Source of the DNA: Neoechinorhynchus agilis
Taxonomy: Eukaryota; Acanthocephala
Assembly: GCA_051530055.1 (NCBI GenBank)
Contig: CM121341.1
Location: 11,780,001 to 11,844,000 of the forward strand
Reading direction: 5' to 3'
DNA length: 64,000 nucleotides
Shown here piece by piece: positions 9,310-21,770 of this stretch. Numbering within the stretch: position 1 is the first letter of the stretch; every line of letters begins with the position of its first letter. The notes beneath the pieces are model-generated. The model was given only the letters and a program-made list of their open reading frames with translations, had not been told where the DNA came from and searched no databases. The position numbers and the translations under genes are program-made.

Positions 9310-10266
9310 ATGTTTTTCTGTTTAAACAAGAGAACAAATAGTGTCAAAGCAACCCCACAAAAAGTGAATGCCTTACTCTCGTTAGCATCTGTGATAGCTA
9401 CAGAAATGCACATCAGTTCACTACAGTCTATCCTTTTTCTTGGGATTCTAGCGCCAAGAACCGCATTTTCCACTTTTGGCGAACAAACCGAACATTCTAT
9501 ATCTGATGGCGTAACAACAGTAAATTCAACGGAGAAAAATACAATCCACAGTGAACTTTTATATCTAGCTAACAATCTCTTCAACATCAACGCCTTTTTG
9601 AATTTAAGTGAAGGATCGGAACTCCCAATTAACGCGATCGTCGCTGATTGGTTGCATGGCTTTAATCGTAACATGCTGCCAGAGCTGGTTGGTCGAGTAA
9701 ATGAAGTTCTCAGCACATTTGATGTAGGAACACTCTTTCAGGATATCTCACGGTTTTTTTGTCTTTACAAAGACGCTGATCAATCGGATGCGGCGACCGA
9801 AGTTTCACTTTCCAAGCGATCAGAACCGCAAAATACAAAAAACGCAAAGTCGATTATTGGCAAAGTGATTACTTTGGGTTACGAAATTCTAGAGAAAGAT
9901 AATATTACATCGAGAAACTACGATGAGGAATCGACACACGTCAAGCCGTTGTCCATTCGAAAAGGCATAAAACATTTTGAACAAATGATGGAGGATCTAT
10001 ATTATGAAGTAAAGGAATTTATCGAATCGAACATTGATTTTTGCTACCTTGAGAGAGCTGAAGCTATCAAACGTTTATTATTAAAGATAAATGACGTATC
10101 GGAAGCAAGAAAAAGAAATGGTGATGGAACAATTCAGTTGAACGAATATGAGATTCAGGAAATATCAAAGAGCTTTCTGCCTATTCTATATTGTCTTAGG
10201 AGGAACGATGCACCAGCACTTAGAAAGATTCTAGCTTCGCTCGAGCATCGCCTGAAAAGGAAATGA
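9310..10266 (+). CDS. Unknown 318-residue single-exon protein
   Basis: A long continuous frame without introns. From the second ATG (9406) the product begins MHISSLQSILFLGILAP, a plausible signal peptide or membrane segment. The first ATG (9310) adds 32 residues. The remainder is helical and charged, with a Lys/Glu-rich second half, and EFIESNIDFCYLERAEAIKR and a basic C-terminus are visible. No catalytic motif or named domain is recognised. Length, balanced composition and the isolated position support a real gene, perhaps lineage-specific. Which ATG is used, and hence whether it is secreted, cannot be decided from the sequence. Confidence 0.6.
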   Translation: MFFCLNKRTNSVKATPQKVNALLSLASVIATEMHISSLQSILFLGILAPRTAFSTFGEQTEHSISDGVTTVNSTEKNTIHSELLYLANNLFNINAFLNLSEGSELPINAIVADWLHGFNRNMLPELVGRVNEVLSTFDVGTLFQDISRFFCLYKDADQSDAATEVSLSKRSEPQNTKNAKSIIGKVITLGYEILEKDNITSRNYDEESTHVKPLSIRKGIKHFEQMMEDLYYEVKEFIESNIDFCYLERAEAIKRLLLKINDVSEARKRNGDGTIQLNEYEIQEISKSFLPILYCLRRNDAPALRKILASLEHRLKRK

Positions 10267-12301
10267 TCAATTACTCATTATTTATTAAAAATTATTTATC
10301 ATATCTTTCTATATAAGAAAACTTTTATATTTTACAGGATAGGTTTACTTCTTGTGCAAACGTTTTGACATGGAATCAAACGCTCACAAAGTACTCAACT
10401 CATAAAATTACACCCAAAAATATCATATTGACTAATTTATGTATTTTAAATGCCAAAACATATCTTTCGAAAGATTGTGCTTTCTGTTTTGACTATTTTT
10501 CAAAAAGGTTAAGATAATTTTAATACAATGCAGTGTTGCCTTTACGATTTCAATTCGAGGTTATCATAAATTGATTCATGTCTTTTTAGTAAAAACTGTC
10601 TCGTTTGAATTTAAAGCATTTGCTCATTGGTACAATATGTGTTGAAAATAAGTTTTAATATTGTTAGTTGCTTAAAATATCAAAATTTAGAGACGCCAGA
10701 AAATGTTTTCTTCGAATGCTGCGTGCACAATTCCCCATAAATCCGTTCAGTTGTCTGAATGGACACTTCTCTTATCATATTTAAGGCGATAGTTAAGAAA
10801 GTTTTAAAAATTCGTATTAATCCGAGGACTACTTTCTTTTATTTGTAAAAAACGCTACTATTTAGGGTAAATAGGTGTATTTGTCGAGATTTTACTGTTG
10901 AATAATTCAATAAGTCCTGCATTCATAAGTCAAGCAGATGATTATTATTCGGAGATATTAGCTTCCAGGGTTGCCGCGAAACATTGCAAAATGCAAAAGA
11001 GATTTTTATGCTTACCTTTTAATGCCAGAAATGCTTACAAGTCACTTGTATCAAAAACCATTTCACTTCTAAAAGTTTGCTTCGAGCGCAACCTTAGCAA
11101 GCACGCGCAAATGTGATTGTAAATTAATTTAATATTTTCCATAGAATGTGGTCTTGTGCTTTTTTGAAACCTTTTTATCGGATATCACCATTCGTTTTTA
11201 ATTCAAAGGTTTAATAGATATAGGTGATCAAACGTATTTTAACTTGTCGCAACCAGTAACTTGAGCATATTTAATGGCCTCCCATAAGCAGGGACATAAT
11301 AGCAGATATTTTATCAGACTCCGGAGTGTGTAAGTAAAGCAAGTATCAGTTTGAAATTACCATTGAAAAAACAGTGGTTCTCTTACTTAGAGGCTCAAGT
11401 GGACAATGAGTACAGGAACAGAGGTTTGAGGAGCATGTTGCCCGAACCCGTGTAGTTCACAGGATAACACTATGATGATGTTGTTTTAGATGGCAATCTT
11501 TGATAATGTCGGAATTATCCGACGTAGAATATCGGCAATAAATTCGTCAATTTAAATCCGGGAAGTATCTTTTCCCCGAATATAATAATAAGATATATTT
11601 ATTCTGGCTTAAAAGCAAAGGAAGCATCACCAGAATTGAATCTTCGAATACAACGAAGGATTTAATATGTTTTGAAATAAATAAGTGATCGTTGACATTT
11701 TCTACAGTTTTCATATTGCGGTTAAAGTGTAGATATGATAGTATTTTGTCATGATTTAATCATAACAACACGATGTCATGCTTTGCTTTCTATTTAGTGA
11801 GTGGCGATCGCAATAATAAAATATTCTTTAAAGTTAAACAAGAAGACGTATAGGTCCGATTCACTAAGCTGAAAATAGTCGAAGTATTCGGATATTGAAT
11901 GTCAATAAATAAAACTATTGCTGAGCATCTCTAAACAAGCCCAGAATAAACAACTCAAAAATTAATTAGTGCATAAAATTGATAACAATAGATGGAAAGA
12001 TTGTACCTCTGTCATTTTAAGAATCATTTAAATATTATAGAAGGATTTTCACAGGCGTCAAAAAATCTATAAACAACGTGATCCATTATGGACGTTTTAC
12101 CACTATGATTAGATTTAGTGATTCTGAAATCGAAACACATGAATAGTTGTATAAAATTTAAAGCAGTTTGGGGATAGAAATTCTTTACAGGTGAACAAGA
12201 TCTTTTAAATAATCGTGAAGTTTTCCTATATAGTTGAACGAAATATCGTAAAGTGCAGAAAACCTTTATAATACATTATTGATAAGACACAAGTCGTCAA
12301 G
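10267..12301. other. Spacer, one weak open frame
   Basis: About 2 kb of AT-rich DNA. An open frame at 10898-11116 (72 codons) is the only possible coding element. It has no recognised motif and no clear splice context, so I do not call it a gene. No repeat family found elsewhere in the window is evident here. Confidence 0.35.
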
Positions 12302-13141
12302 GTGACGTTGATGTTCATATCTTTTATTCGACCAAAATATTGTAAGATGAATTATAGTGACCCTGAAGGTAGCACAATAAGTTGCACTTACTGGAGTGAT
12401 TCCACAGATTGGTCTCCAACAACTCTAAGCTCGTTAAATTCACCATTAAAATCAACATCAATTTCTTCGTGGAGAAGCGATGTATCAACCACTCGCGCGC
12501 GGTCCTGCACAGAAACTCTAGTCGATTCTCTGTCTAACAGTTCCGAAACGAACATAATGGTGGATAAATCTTGCAGAAATGGACCTGGAGAAATATGCGA
12601 TTTCGGTTGTCAATTTCCAGAAAATCATGGAAAAGAAATTCGTTTATTTGAATCGCGTTGTACTCAAACCGAAAACGTCAAGGCTTTATCAATGAACGCC
12701 TTATCAACGTCTGCCGAATACTTGATTTATTCATCAATTAAAAATGAGGACACGCTTTCGTTGGATACATCACGCACTGGGGAAACAGTCTGTACTTTAA
12801 ATGGTAAAAGTTCCGTTTTAAAAAATGAGCCCTCCTTTGATGATGTTGTTCATAACCCATTCGACAAAATTCTTTTGATGTCTGAATTTTTAGAAAACAA
12901 TTTTGACGGGCACGAAGTAGAAAATATCAAACAAACTCCTATTTTATTCAATGAAGCGATTTTTACTGATGATAAGATTCAAAGCGAACTATACAAATAT
13001 TACCGAAACGAAAATTTGAATTCCATATTGTCACTTTGTTTAAAAAGAAATATTGCATCGGCTGACGTCCCCTGGATGGTTGAACAGTTGGCTCAAAAGA
13101 TTACAAAGAGATATTACGTTTTTCCAGTGTTGCCTGAATAG
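12302..13141 (+). CDS. Unknown 279-residue single-exon protein
   Basis: A continuous frame with two possible starts: ATG 12302, or ATG 12347, which gives a product starting MNYSDPEGS. The N-terminal 80 residues are Ser/Thr-rich and low in hydrophobic residues, hence probably disordered. The C-terminal 90 residues (VHNPFDKILLMSEFLENNF onward) look folded and helical and end in YYVFPVLPE. There is no signal peptide, membrane segment or recognised domain. A probable AATAAA follows near 13236. The 3' end of LINE-2 lies about 200 bp downstream in the opposite orientation. Confidence 0.55.
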   Translation: MTLMFISFIRPKYCKMNYSDPEGSTISCTYWSDSTDWSPTTLSSLNSPLKSTSISSWRSDVSTTRARSCTETLVDSLSNSSETNIMVDKSCRNGPGEICDFGCQFPENHGKEIRLFESRCTQTENVKALSMNALSTSAEYLIYSSIKNEDTLSLDTSRTGETVCTLNGKSSVLKNEPSFDDVVHNPFDKILLMSEFLENNFDGHEVENIKQTPILFNEAIFTDDKIQSELYKYYRNENLNSILSLCLKRNIASADVPWMVEQLAQKITKRYYVFPVLPE

Positions 13142-13342
13142 CATCTGAAACGTTTGTGAATGCAAAACCCTAAAACCTAATCATCGCCAATATCGACATT
13201 TGTCATTCGCTATCTGTGTGAGATCCAGTTGTATTAATAAAAACTGTGCTGATTTATTTCGCTTTTATAAATTTTTTTTTACAAAAAGTACTTTTTTGTG
13301 AACAAAGCATTTTCTTCGTGATCTTTTCTATTTGGTTACTTT

Positions 13343-16300
13343 TCTTTACATTCACCACCTCCCACCAAATTCCAGCTTTTGTCCTTCCTCGACCGTCGCC
13401 ATCACGCTGGCAGCATTGCCCCGTTGTACTGCCAGCGAGATATTTTGTCGAAGAAATAAGCCTGCTCTTGAGTCTCCGGTTGCCTCTCTCAATTTCTTCG
13501 AGAGATCCTTGAGCAGAGAGAGTGCCGAGCTGCCGAGCGCTCCATACGTCTCTACCCCAAAGGGGACAAAATAGTGAGCCCTCGGTAGCTGCATATATTT
13601 TCGTACCTTCCTCCCTTCCGCTGCACTGGCGGCACCACCGGCGATTTCGAGGGAGTAGGGGATGTTGCTGGCTGCGAGGGTGTCCACACACGTGGCGTTC
13701 CAGAGAAGGCATTTGCCCTCCCGCCACGGGAAGACCGAAATTCCATCGGGCCTACGGCCGTCTAGTCTGCAGAGGTGGGCGGGTTCCAGGATGTTCGGGA
13801 AGTTCGCCGTTCTCAACGCCCGAGAAATTACGTTATTGATTTCAGAATGGCGTGAAAACCTTCCTGCTGACCTTCTGCAGACGAGACCGTGTCGCCCGAA
13901 AGCATCAACCAAAGACCCACATCGACAGCGATGGGGCGTGCATATCGGGAGACCGAGTCTTGAGGATACTGCGATCCTCGTCACCTCGTCAGTAAGAAGA
14001 GTTCCCACAGATGCCAGAGGAACAGCCTCCAACCACGCCCCAGATTCTCGTGTTGAAACTGCCAACAGTCTAGCTCGGACGACCCCATCGCGAGAACCTG
14101 AAAGAAGAGAGCTGTGAGCTCTCGCGACAAGAGGTCCGTCCCAGATCGACTGTCTGAGGCCATTCACGGGAACTTGGTTAGCGCCTGTCTGCTGACACCA
14201 TTCCTCAACCGCCACCACGAAATCCCGGTCAAGACAAAACTTTTCTTTCAAAATGTTCTTCGAGACTGGTAGGCTCCCCTCAAACGATCCAAGAAAGGCC
14301 GGCAAAGCAAGGTCGACTAGTGCCCGAATTCCCAATCCCCCAGATGACACAGGCAAAGAAGCTTGTCGCCACGCCCCATCTGAGAGCTGGACATTTAAAA
14401 TACGCTCGAGGCAAGCCCTCACCTTATTGTCCAGCTTTGCCAATCCTTCTTTGTGTTTGAAAAATGTTGCTGTGCGAACCTTGTACAATAATTTGGGGAT
14501 GAAGAGCGCGTTCTTTATGAGAAACAAGGCTTCATGAGCCGAGAGAGCGCACACCCTATCGCACAGCAACGAAAGTTTCGGTATGATATGGCCGATCTCA
14601 TCTTCCACATTTGAATCGAAGACACAACTGCCCAAGAGGCTGAGTTGTTCCCGAGTCACGAGTTTCAGACCTGGAGCTACGGCCTCGAACCCAGCCATTA
14701 GTTCTTTGACTTTAGCGGCGTCTCCAATATTCAGTACAAGGAGCTCACATTTTCCAGCATTAAGCTCAATGCCCATCTTCGAGGTCTCCCTAATCAGCGT
14801 CTCCAAATCGCGCAGTACAACGGAGGGATCACCTCCGAGCGTAGCGTCATCCAAGTACCAAGCGTTGAAGCTGGAATGGAGAGAATGCGCTATTGGGTTT
14901 ACTGTTAGGGAGAATCCGATTGGACCGAGGGGATCTCCTTGCTGCACTCCTCTTTCGGACCAAATGAGGTGGTCTTCGAAAAGCAAAGGAATCGCCGTCC
15001 CGTAGGCATTGAGAAAATACTGGAAGGCTTCTGGTGCGTGATCCCTAATTGCGCGGAACATGCTTTCTCTATTAAGAGAGTTAAAGGCGTTCCGAAAATC
15101 GCACTTAAGAATCACGCACGGCGCTGAGCTACTCGTAGCAAAGTTTCGGAGCGAGTGGACGATAGCTTCCGCCCCGCAGGATGTGCAGCAGCCCAGTTGG
15201 ACTGGACGAAGTTGCTGCCCGGTTTTCTCTGTAATACGTTTGCAGAGAATTTTTCCTGCAAGTCGGCGTATCGTCGAAGATACGGCGATGGGACGAATCC
15301 CACCATCTTTTTTTGTGAGAGCACATAATGATGCTCCGAAAAATAGGTCTTTTGCAACGGGGTTCAGGTCCTCTCCAGTCAGGCGGTCGACTATTCGAGA
15401 AAGCGCACTTTCTAGAGAGAGCTGCTTCACCAGTTGAAAAGGACATCATGTCCTTTAAGTGCTGAGGCCTTAGTCCGTCAAGCCCGTGACCCGAACCATT
15501 TGCAAAAGTTGAGATGGCCTTTTTCATTTCTGAAATTTGAGTGGGCGTCCTGTCCTGAATGGGAGGAGATGGAATTTCAAAGCTTCCGCTACTACATGGG
15601 TGCTTCGACCGGAGTATTTGTAGCGTCTCGCTGTCTCCTTTTGCGAAACTGTCGGAGGATGACAATAACCGAACAGCCCCCCGAACATCCCCGTCCGCAA
15701 GCTTCGAAGAGACACGCTCAGTCAGTGATCGCTTTGAAAAACGGCAGCGATACTCTTCCTTCGTGCGTCCCTTAGAAACCTCGCGGAGATTCCTTTCAAA
15801 ATTTTTAAATATTTGTTCAAAGGAATCTAACCTTTCCTTGATTGTTGATGTCAAAGACACCCCAGAATCACCGCTGGTGCAGAGGACTAAGCGCGGGAAA
15901 GCGAAGAGCCGTGTCCATGAAGGCGCACAGTTCGTTTGCAGGCAATCATTGAGCAATCCCGTAAATGCTTTGGCGACCAGATATCGCGCACCTTTGGGGA
16001 TCCGTTTCAGGACGTTCATGGGCAGAAACCGCACGATACCAGGTATCGAAATAGAATCAGTGGTGATCTGAGGGGTCTCAGGCACGAACGGTTCGGTTAA
16101 TTGTGGTGGAGAACCAGACCCACTACAGCGGAGATCTCGGGGACCATGGACAAACAAAACCCCCATATTTGTTAATTTAAAAAACTTACCGCAAACCGGA
16201 CACAAACCAGTAGAGACGCGTGGGAGCCCGGCAGCGTTGGTCTTCTCAGATTGCACGTGATCGATAAGTAGCTCGTTCAAATTGTCTGCGTCACCAGCGT

Positions 16301-16550
16301 CGATTGTAGGCGATTTGAACACATTGTGATGTAGTTTGGAATTTCTGCAAAACCTATCCGATGCTGAGATGGTCCTGAGCCTTCTTGGAGGTATAGTGCT
16401 GGGAGGTGAATCTAATCCGTCGCTAGATCCATCGTCTGACTGCTTGGCTTTGGGCGGTGACTTCGGGGTAGTCGCTAATTCGTCACCTTGCGTGGGCCGT
16501 CCCCGAGCGAAGCGAGGGGACGGCGGTGGTGGCATCGTTGACGGCAACAT
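13343..16550 (-). mobile_element. Nearly intact non-LTR retrotransposon (LINE-2), RT plus putative restriction-like endonuclease
   Basis: One long coding region runs from ATG 16550 to the stop at 13352 (about 1065 residues), broken only by a single-base frame change near 15437-15441 in a run of four A (plus strand). Domains in order: a Pro-rich N-terminus; a zinc-binding motif CPVC...H....C at about residues 115-140; RT with CALTKKDGGIRPIAVSS, CDFRNAFNSLNRESM, ERGVQQGDPLGPIGFSL and NAWYLDDATLGGD; then a C-terminal domain with CRCGSLVDAFGRHGLVC, RH.E, DGRRPDGISVFPW and NATCVDTLA. No apurinic endonuclease precedes the RT, and RPDG plus the CCHC-like motif suggest an R2-type restriction-like endonuclease. 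That endonuclease assignment is inference. The copy at 3706-5546 is its degenerate relative. Confidence 0.9.
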
Positions 16551-16925
16551 TTTCTATTAATTATGCGTTCGACCCACTTTTGATTCAAAGATGCGCAAAG
16601 AAGTAAATACATTTTCCTAGGAGCACTTGAAATCATATTCATTGATTTATTAAAATGCTAATATATTCGGATAGCATTTAATGGCGTTTTACCCGCATAA
16701 ATGGTATTTGGAGCTTGCAATAATTCAGAATTTTTGCATGAAAAATTTCGATAAAAGAGACATTCCTAGTTTGAACCTTTTATTATGTGTTCAATCTAAA
16801 ATTCCCAAAGTTATAATAAACTTTTCGTCAAATAATCTTGCCGTAATGATAACATTAAATCAAATTCTTCGATGAACATTTTTCAATGATTGATAATTGA
16901 CTCGTTGTTAGTAAATTAACCCGCC
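16551..16925. other. Spacer between LINE-2 5' end and the next gene
   Basis: It holds AT-rich sequence and an open frame at 16681-16875 with no recognisable content. The promoter of the gene starting at 16926 should lie here, but no distinct TATA box is seen. An in-frame TAA shortly before 16926 supports that start. Confidence 0.4.
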
Positions 16926-19896
16926 ATGTTGTTCAAAGGTGTCCCTAACAAGTGTCGCGGTGAGATGATTTCTAAATCTAGACGTACGTCTAACGTTGAT
17001 CACGATTTAACGCTTCGAAATTTGACTGACAAGCTTGAATTGCAAATAGACCGGGTACAAAAGGAAGGTTCAAGTAAGGTATAACAAAGAGACAGGCGAC
17101 GAACAATGGAGACTAAAGATCAATCGCCGACTGAGAACTGTTACTCGTCTTCATTTTGCATTCTTGGCGGTTCTGGTGAGGTAAGATGCGTTGCGAAACG
17201 TAAAGACGGGACATCCATTGACTCCATCTTCTTTTTTGTCAATTTAAAGGAAAAACTTCAAACAGCATGGGTGGAAAATTTATCTGATTTTTCTGTCGCC
17301 TTTTGCTTGAAAAAACCGTTGCGTAATGTTTGAACTTCTTTTCGTTCACCAAAGGGAGCGATCTATTAGTGCGCACAATTTTAACACCCGGACTCAATAT
17401 CCACGCGTCCGATTTCAGCTGACAAAAAAGGGAGTTTCTTATTCCTTACGATGGTTAGACATTAGCTGAGAGGGGGTGTTTGGTGGAAAGGGTGAAGTTC
17501 GAAAAGGTGGTTGCTTTGTAAAAAAGTGCACTTGCACTTTGATATTCGTCATTTTGTGGTGGTGGTATGTAGAAGGGTTTTCGAACTGTCTGCGCCTACT
17601 AGAATAATTAACTTTTCTTTTTCTTAATTTGTCCTAATTACCTGATTTGTGTGTGATTTAGTCTATTGTCGATTCGAGCGATTTGACTCCGGTTCAACAT
17701 ATCGATAAATCAGTTACCAGTCTTGGACTTCTAAAAGCAGGACGGCTTGAATTCAGTGCTATTTGCGCTCAGTCGACTAAAGGACGGACCGCGAGCACTC
17801 GTAGAATTCGAAAGCGAGTGGAGACTACCACCACAACAATAGTCAGGTCCAGATATTTGCCACAAAGGAGGTTTTATTCACCCCCGCCACATAAAAAAGA
17901 AAACATGATACATTCTCCACAAATGGTAAGTCAATCTTCGCGTTCGTTCAAACAGGAACGTGGAGTCACAGAGATCAGTCATGGGAACGATACGATTATG
18001 GCTGCTGAGGAACAGTATATGGAACATAAACCTATTTTGGTTAAAGAACTCATCGAGACGGTAGAGTTATGCAAACCTGAAAAATGGGCTCGACCGCTCA
18101 TTGAACATATTTCGGAGACCTGTGTGACGATGGTGAAGGACGGTAAACCGACGATGATAGATTGCTGTGAAGATGGTACGGGACGAGTTGACCTAGAGAC
18201 TCTGTACATCGTTGAAACTAACGACGGGGATGGAGAGGTTGAACGTGGGAACGAAGATGAAAACGAAACTCGATATGATTTGGTCACCAGGGTCAAATCA
18301 GATGCCACGTTTAGAACTACGATGATCATTTATCATAATGGTCATTCTCTGGACAAAGAAAAAGGATCGTTGGCACCAAGGAAACTAACGCCATATGAGA
18401 AAAGGGAGTTCATCCATTTGGATGTCGGTTTGGCGGTAGGGATGGAAAAATTCTCTCTTCCTCGTTCGATAGAGGAGGTCAGGGAGATTTCTAATGATTT
18501 ATGGGTATCTGTGAATTATCAACTACTAGAAGATGGAAGGCTTTTGGGCTGTGAGCGAAGACCTATTCATTATTTCGCAAAGCCAATTAGAGAAATGATT
18601 ATTGACTCGGTAAGGTACATCGCAAATAACCTAAAAGATACCAGTATGACTTTCCCAGTGTTGGTTGTGTCTCATGGAGAACGAAAGGGAATACAGGACC
18701 GGTCATATAAAGAAGAAGATGTAACTTATGCACTCATGTTTAAGTATGGATCAATGCTGGATTTAAAGGAATCGATAAGTGAAGACCAAAAGAAAGATAT
18801 TGTGCTTAAGATTTGGAAATATCGAAATGATGAACAAACGAGCATAAAAATTTTACAAGCTAGTTCAGTGACTGAAATTCCTATTCATGTTGAGAAAAGT
18901 AGCACTAAATCAAAAGATGATCTTTTGACTTTACCGACTTCTCAGCAACTCAGAAAAGCGACGAAACTAACCCTGTCTCCTATTCAAATCGCACATATCA
19001 ATGGGCAGGAGCAAAGTGGTGTCGCTGGAAATTTAGAAACCAGAAATGAACTAAACAAGAGACCATTGGCTGAAAGTCTTACTGGCTCCGCTAATCAAGG
19101 GTTCAGAATGAGACTATCACCATATTTATCCAAAACAAATGAAAGTGAAGTTCCCATTGAGGTATCTAAGAAACAAGAGGATGAACGATTGAATAAACGT
19201 CAGATACAAGCACCAAAACCAATAAGTATTCCGGTTAATTTCGCTGATTCTATTGGCTATCAAAAGCAAAGACTTATTCGAGATGGTCAAAATGGATTTG
19301 AGTATGCAAAAGCGCTTGCGGCTGGATATACGTCAAATAGAGCACCGTCAACGCACGATCGAAGACAAATAAGTGTTAATATGAGTAATCGTAAAGAGGT
19401 GCATTTAAAAGAAAAATCTCTAACCCTGCCCAAGAAAGCTGAACCACGTCGCCGGGCTCGGGCTGATCAACAATACGAACGATCCTCCCGGTTTGCTCGT
19501 AGCACAACGAATGAAAAACGTCAACCAATAGTCCTGCAAAGGAAGGAAATGGTCGGTCAAACACTTGATCAGCTCAGAAAATCGATTAGGAGACATCCGC
19601 AGGACACATACCAGGCAATTTCCGATGACTTACCTCGGTCAAGTTCATGGGGTCATCTAAATAGAAATAGCCGTCAGGTTCGCGCTAAACTTATCCCGGT
19701 GCTTCACTCAGGGAACACAAGAGAGTATTTCGCAAGGGTTGAAGATTATTTAAACGATTTTTCGGCTCAGTCGATTAGAAGGAGCTATTCTATGAGCTAT
19801 TTGCAAAAAGGTGGGCCGAATAGAATGCAATGGATACGGATTCCCGGCGAAGTTATCAAGATTGAAGAAGAAAGAGTAAACCAGTCTTCCATGTAA
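16926..19896 (+). CDS. Unknown large basic protein (about 795 residues), two exons
   Basis: Exon 1 is 16926-17078, followed by a 583 bp intron starting GTATAA and ending ATTTAG at 17661; exon 2 is 17662-19896. The phases agree (0). An alternative first exon at 17106-17180, ending GAG before GTAAGA, would also join in phase. The N-terminus is Arg/Thr-rich (TRRIRKRVETTTTTIVRSRY). The central 350 residues look folded, with no recognised signature. The last 250 residues are strongly basic and disordered (HLKEKSLTLPKKAEPRRRAR). There is no signal peptide or membrane segment. Size and codon regularity make it a real gene; the function is unknown. A second basic protein gene follows 360 bp downstream on the same strand. 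Confidence 0.7.
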
Positions 19897-20255
19897 AAGG
19901 CAGTACTTTCTGATTGTTTTTAGATCACAAATCTTCTTCTGTTGTAAAAATTGGCGGAATAATTATAAAAGTCGTTCTAATTTTTTACCATCGATTTGAC
20001 CCCTTTATGTTATGACTCATAGATTTTGCAATATTCAGCGTCCAAAATTCACAAATTAATGTGCTTTCATACATCTCAGATACAGTGCCAATCGAATTTG
20101 ATTATTGGAAAATGTGGCGATCGTGCTAGAACATTTAGTTTGTCTTAATATCCGTATTAGTGTTACTAGGAATTAGTGCAAGCTCGAAAAAATTAATCCA
20201 ATGGGTTTGTTTAAAATATCGAAGGTTTAGAACGTGATAGATTGGTATAGTCGAG
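19897..20255. other. Spacer
   Basis: About 360 bp between two genes of the same strand. It should contain the 3' UTR of the first and the promoter of the second. No clear AATAAA or TATA signal was identified. Confidence 0.35.
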
Positions 20256-21089
20256 ATGAAGAATCAACGAACTCGTAGCATGCCGAGCCAGTACTCTCAA
20301 GTGGCAGAGTACAGGGAACTTCCTTACGACATGAGGTATTGGAATATCATACACTTGTTGAACGCGGAACAGGCAACCGGAAAACAAATGACACCGAATT
20401 TATGGTGTCAGGCGGAGGACTGGGTATTCGACGAAAACTCTGGTATACCAAAAGAGTGTCTCACTGCACGTGATATTCTATCTCCTCGATTTAAGGCTAC
20501 TACACCTGCTGATTCCGTCCTGAAATGGTTCTTATCGTATGATTCCAATGCAGAGAAAGTCAGTTCTCGGTACCAACGGCGCTTGACTAAATTCGGTATA
20601 CCGAAGAGTGACAAACCACAGTCATCGCTGAAGACTTCGTCTAAAATCGATGTAACCAAAGACCTATCTAGCTATAAAGTTCACGAGAAGTTGGTAAGAT
20701 ACGAAAAGCTACCCGATAGGATGGTTCCGGCTCATTCAATGAATCGAGGCAGAGTAAAATTGAGGAAGCACGAAGCCGTGTCTAACACTAGAGAACGCAC
20801 TGCTTCTAACTATTATGCAGCTATTGGAGGAGATGGAAACTACACTGCTGGATACCCTGCACAATCATCATTCCAACGGCTTAGACCACAACAACGGAGT
20901 CTGTCAGCCGCCCGTATTTACTCAACAGCACACCAACAACGATGCCATAGTGGTAGTCGCATCTTTGAACAGCAACAACATCATGGGCAACACAGTGGCC
21001 AGAGTTTTCAGGCCATTCGACAACCGTCTTTGAGCGTCTTTCAGCAGCACTCATCCCGCAATAATGGCAATCAATACTGTCATTTCTGA
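20256..21089 (+). CDS. Unknown 277-residue protein with Gln/His-rich C-terminus
   Basis: A single open frame from ATG 20256. The N-terminal 110 residues look structured (YDMRYWNIIHLLNAEQATGK, NLWCQAEDWVFDENSGIP). The middle is basic. The last 80 residues are rich in Gln, Ser, His and Arg (FEQQQHHGQHSGQSF) and end in QYCHF. There is no known domain. It lies 360 bp after another basic protein gene on the same strand and has a similar basic character, but I see no direct sequence similarity between them. It may be nuclear or RNA-associated from composition, which is inference only. Confidence 0.6.
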   Translation: MKNQRTRSMPSQYSQVAEYRELPYDMRYWNIIHLLNAEQATGKQMTPNLWCQAEDWVFDENSGIPKECLTARDILSPRFKATTPADSVLKWFLSYDSNAEKVSSRYQRRLTKFGIPKSDKPQSSLKTSSKIDVTKDLSSYKVHEKLVRYEKLPDRMVPAHSMNRGRVKLRKHEAVSNTRERTASNYYAAIGGDGNYTAGYPAQSSFQRLRPQQRSLSAARIYSTAHQQRCHSGSRIFEQQQHHGQHSGQSFQAIRQPSLSVFQQHSSRNNGNQYCHF

Positions 21090-21588
21090 AAGGCAACATA
21101 GAAAATAGCTTACAAAAAATCGATATCTTTAGCTGGCATTGGACGTAGTTCAATTGAGAACCGAGAAATCTGATCAGGCATGTATTCATCAGCATGTGAA
21201 GATTGTTCACTGTCAATATTCACACACGCTACTTCAATGTTCTATTTCGTTTTTAACGAAATCAATTTGACGTCTCAGTTACCCGAGATAAAAACAGTTA
21301 AAGCATTTTGACCAATTTTAAAACATGTTACCCGTAAATATTCGTAGAAATGCAATAGTGTCAGAAATGTACTATTCTAAAATCGTCAGGATCTAAATTT
21401 TGATACGTGATCGATTATTCACCGAGATGGCGAAAAATCGATCATGTAGGTTAGGACAATGGTTTTTTACTCGAAAACAAGTTGAGTATAACATTTTTCT
21501 TTCTATTTTGTGTCTGGCTAGCCGTTACATTTTTTCACTAGGTGTTGTGAACATCAATTATATTGTTGGTAATTTTCCATGGGCACAC
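21090..21588. other. Spacer
   Basis: AT-rich, with an open frame at 21400-21591 of no recognisable content. Nothing else is supported. Confidence 0.35.
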
Positions 21589-21770
21589 TGACCACTGATC
21601 TGGGTCAGGAAGTGATTGAATCACTTAGATCCTGAACCGTTCGGTTATGAGTTTGAACATTCCTCCGGATCCTCCGATACTTCCCGGAGGCTGGACTCAT
21701 AAGTGAGTTTCCTCCCTTCAGCGGTATTTCGTCCCCTTGGTTGTGGGTCATTGGCGATAGGGTCAAAGAG
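21589..21770 (+). pseudogene. Decayed copy of the 1081-1265 segment
   Basis: Similar to 1081-1265 over about 180 bp but with small indels. The peptide block of the first copy (IPPDFQIPP... then FPPSAVF... then LWVIGDHV) is split here between frames: NIPPDPPILPGG in one and ISEFPPFS...LWVIGDRV in another. No second exon (FESFYYDCEW block) follows. Read as a truncated pseudogene of that gene or as a fragment of an unnamed repeat. Confidence 0.5.

Noticed and set aside
13522-16560. Numerous plus-strand frames of 60-170 codons
   Set aside because: All are antisense shadows of the LINE-2 coding region.
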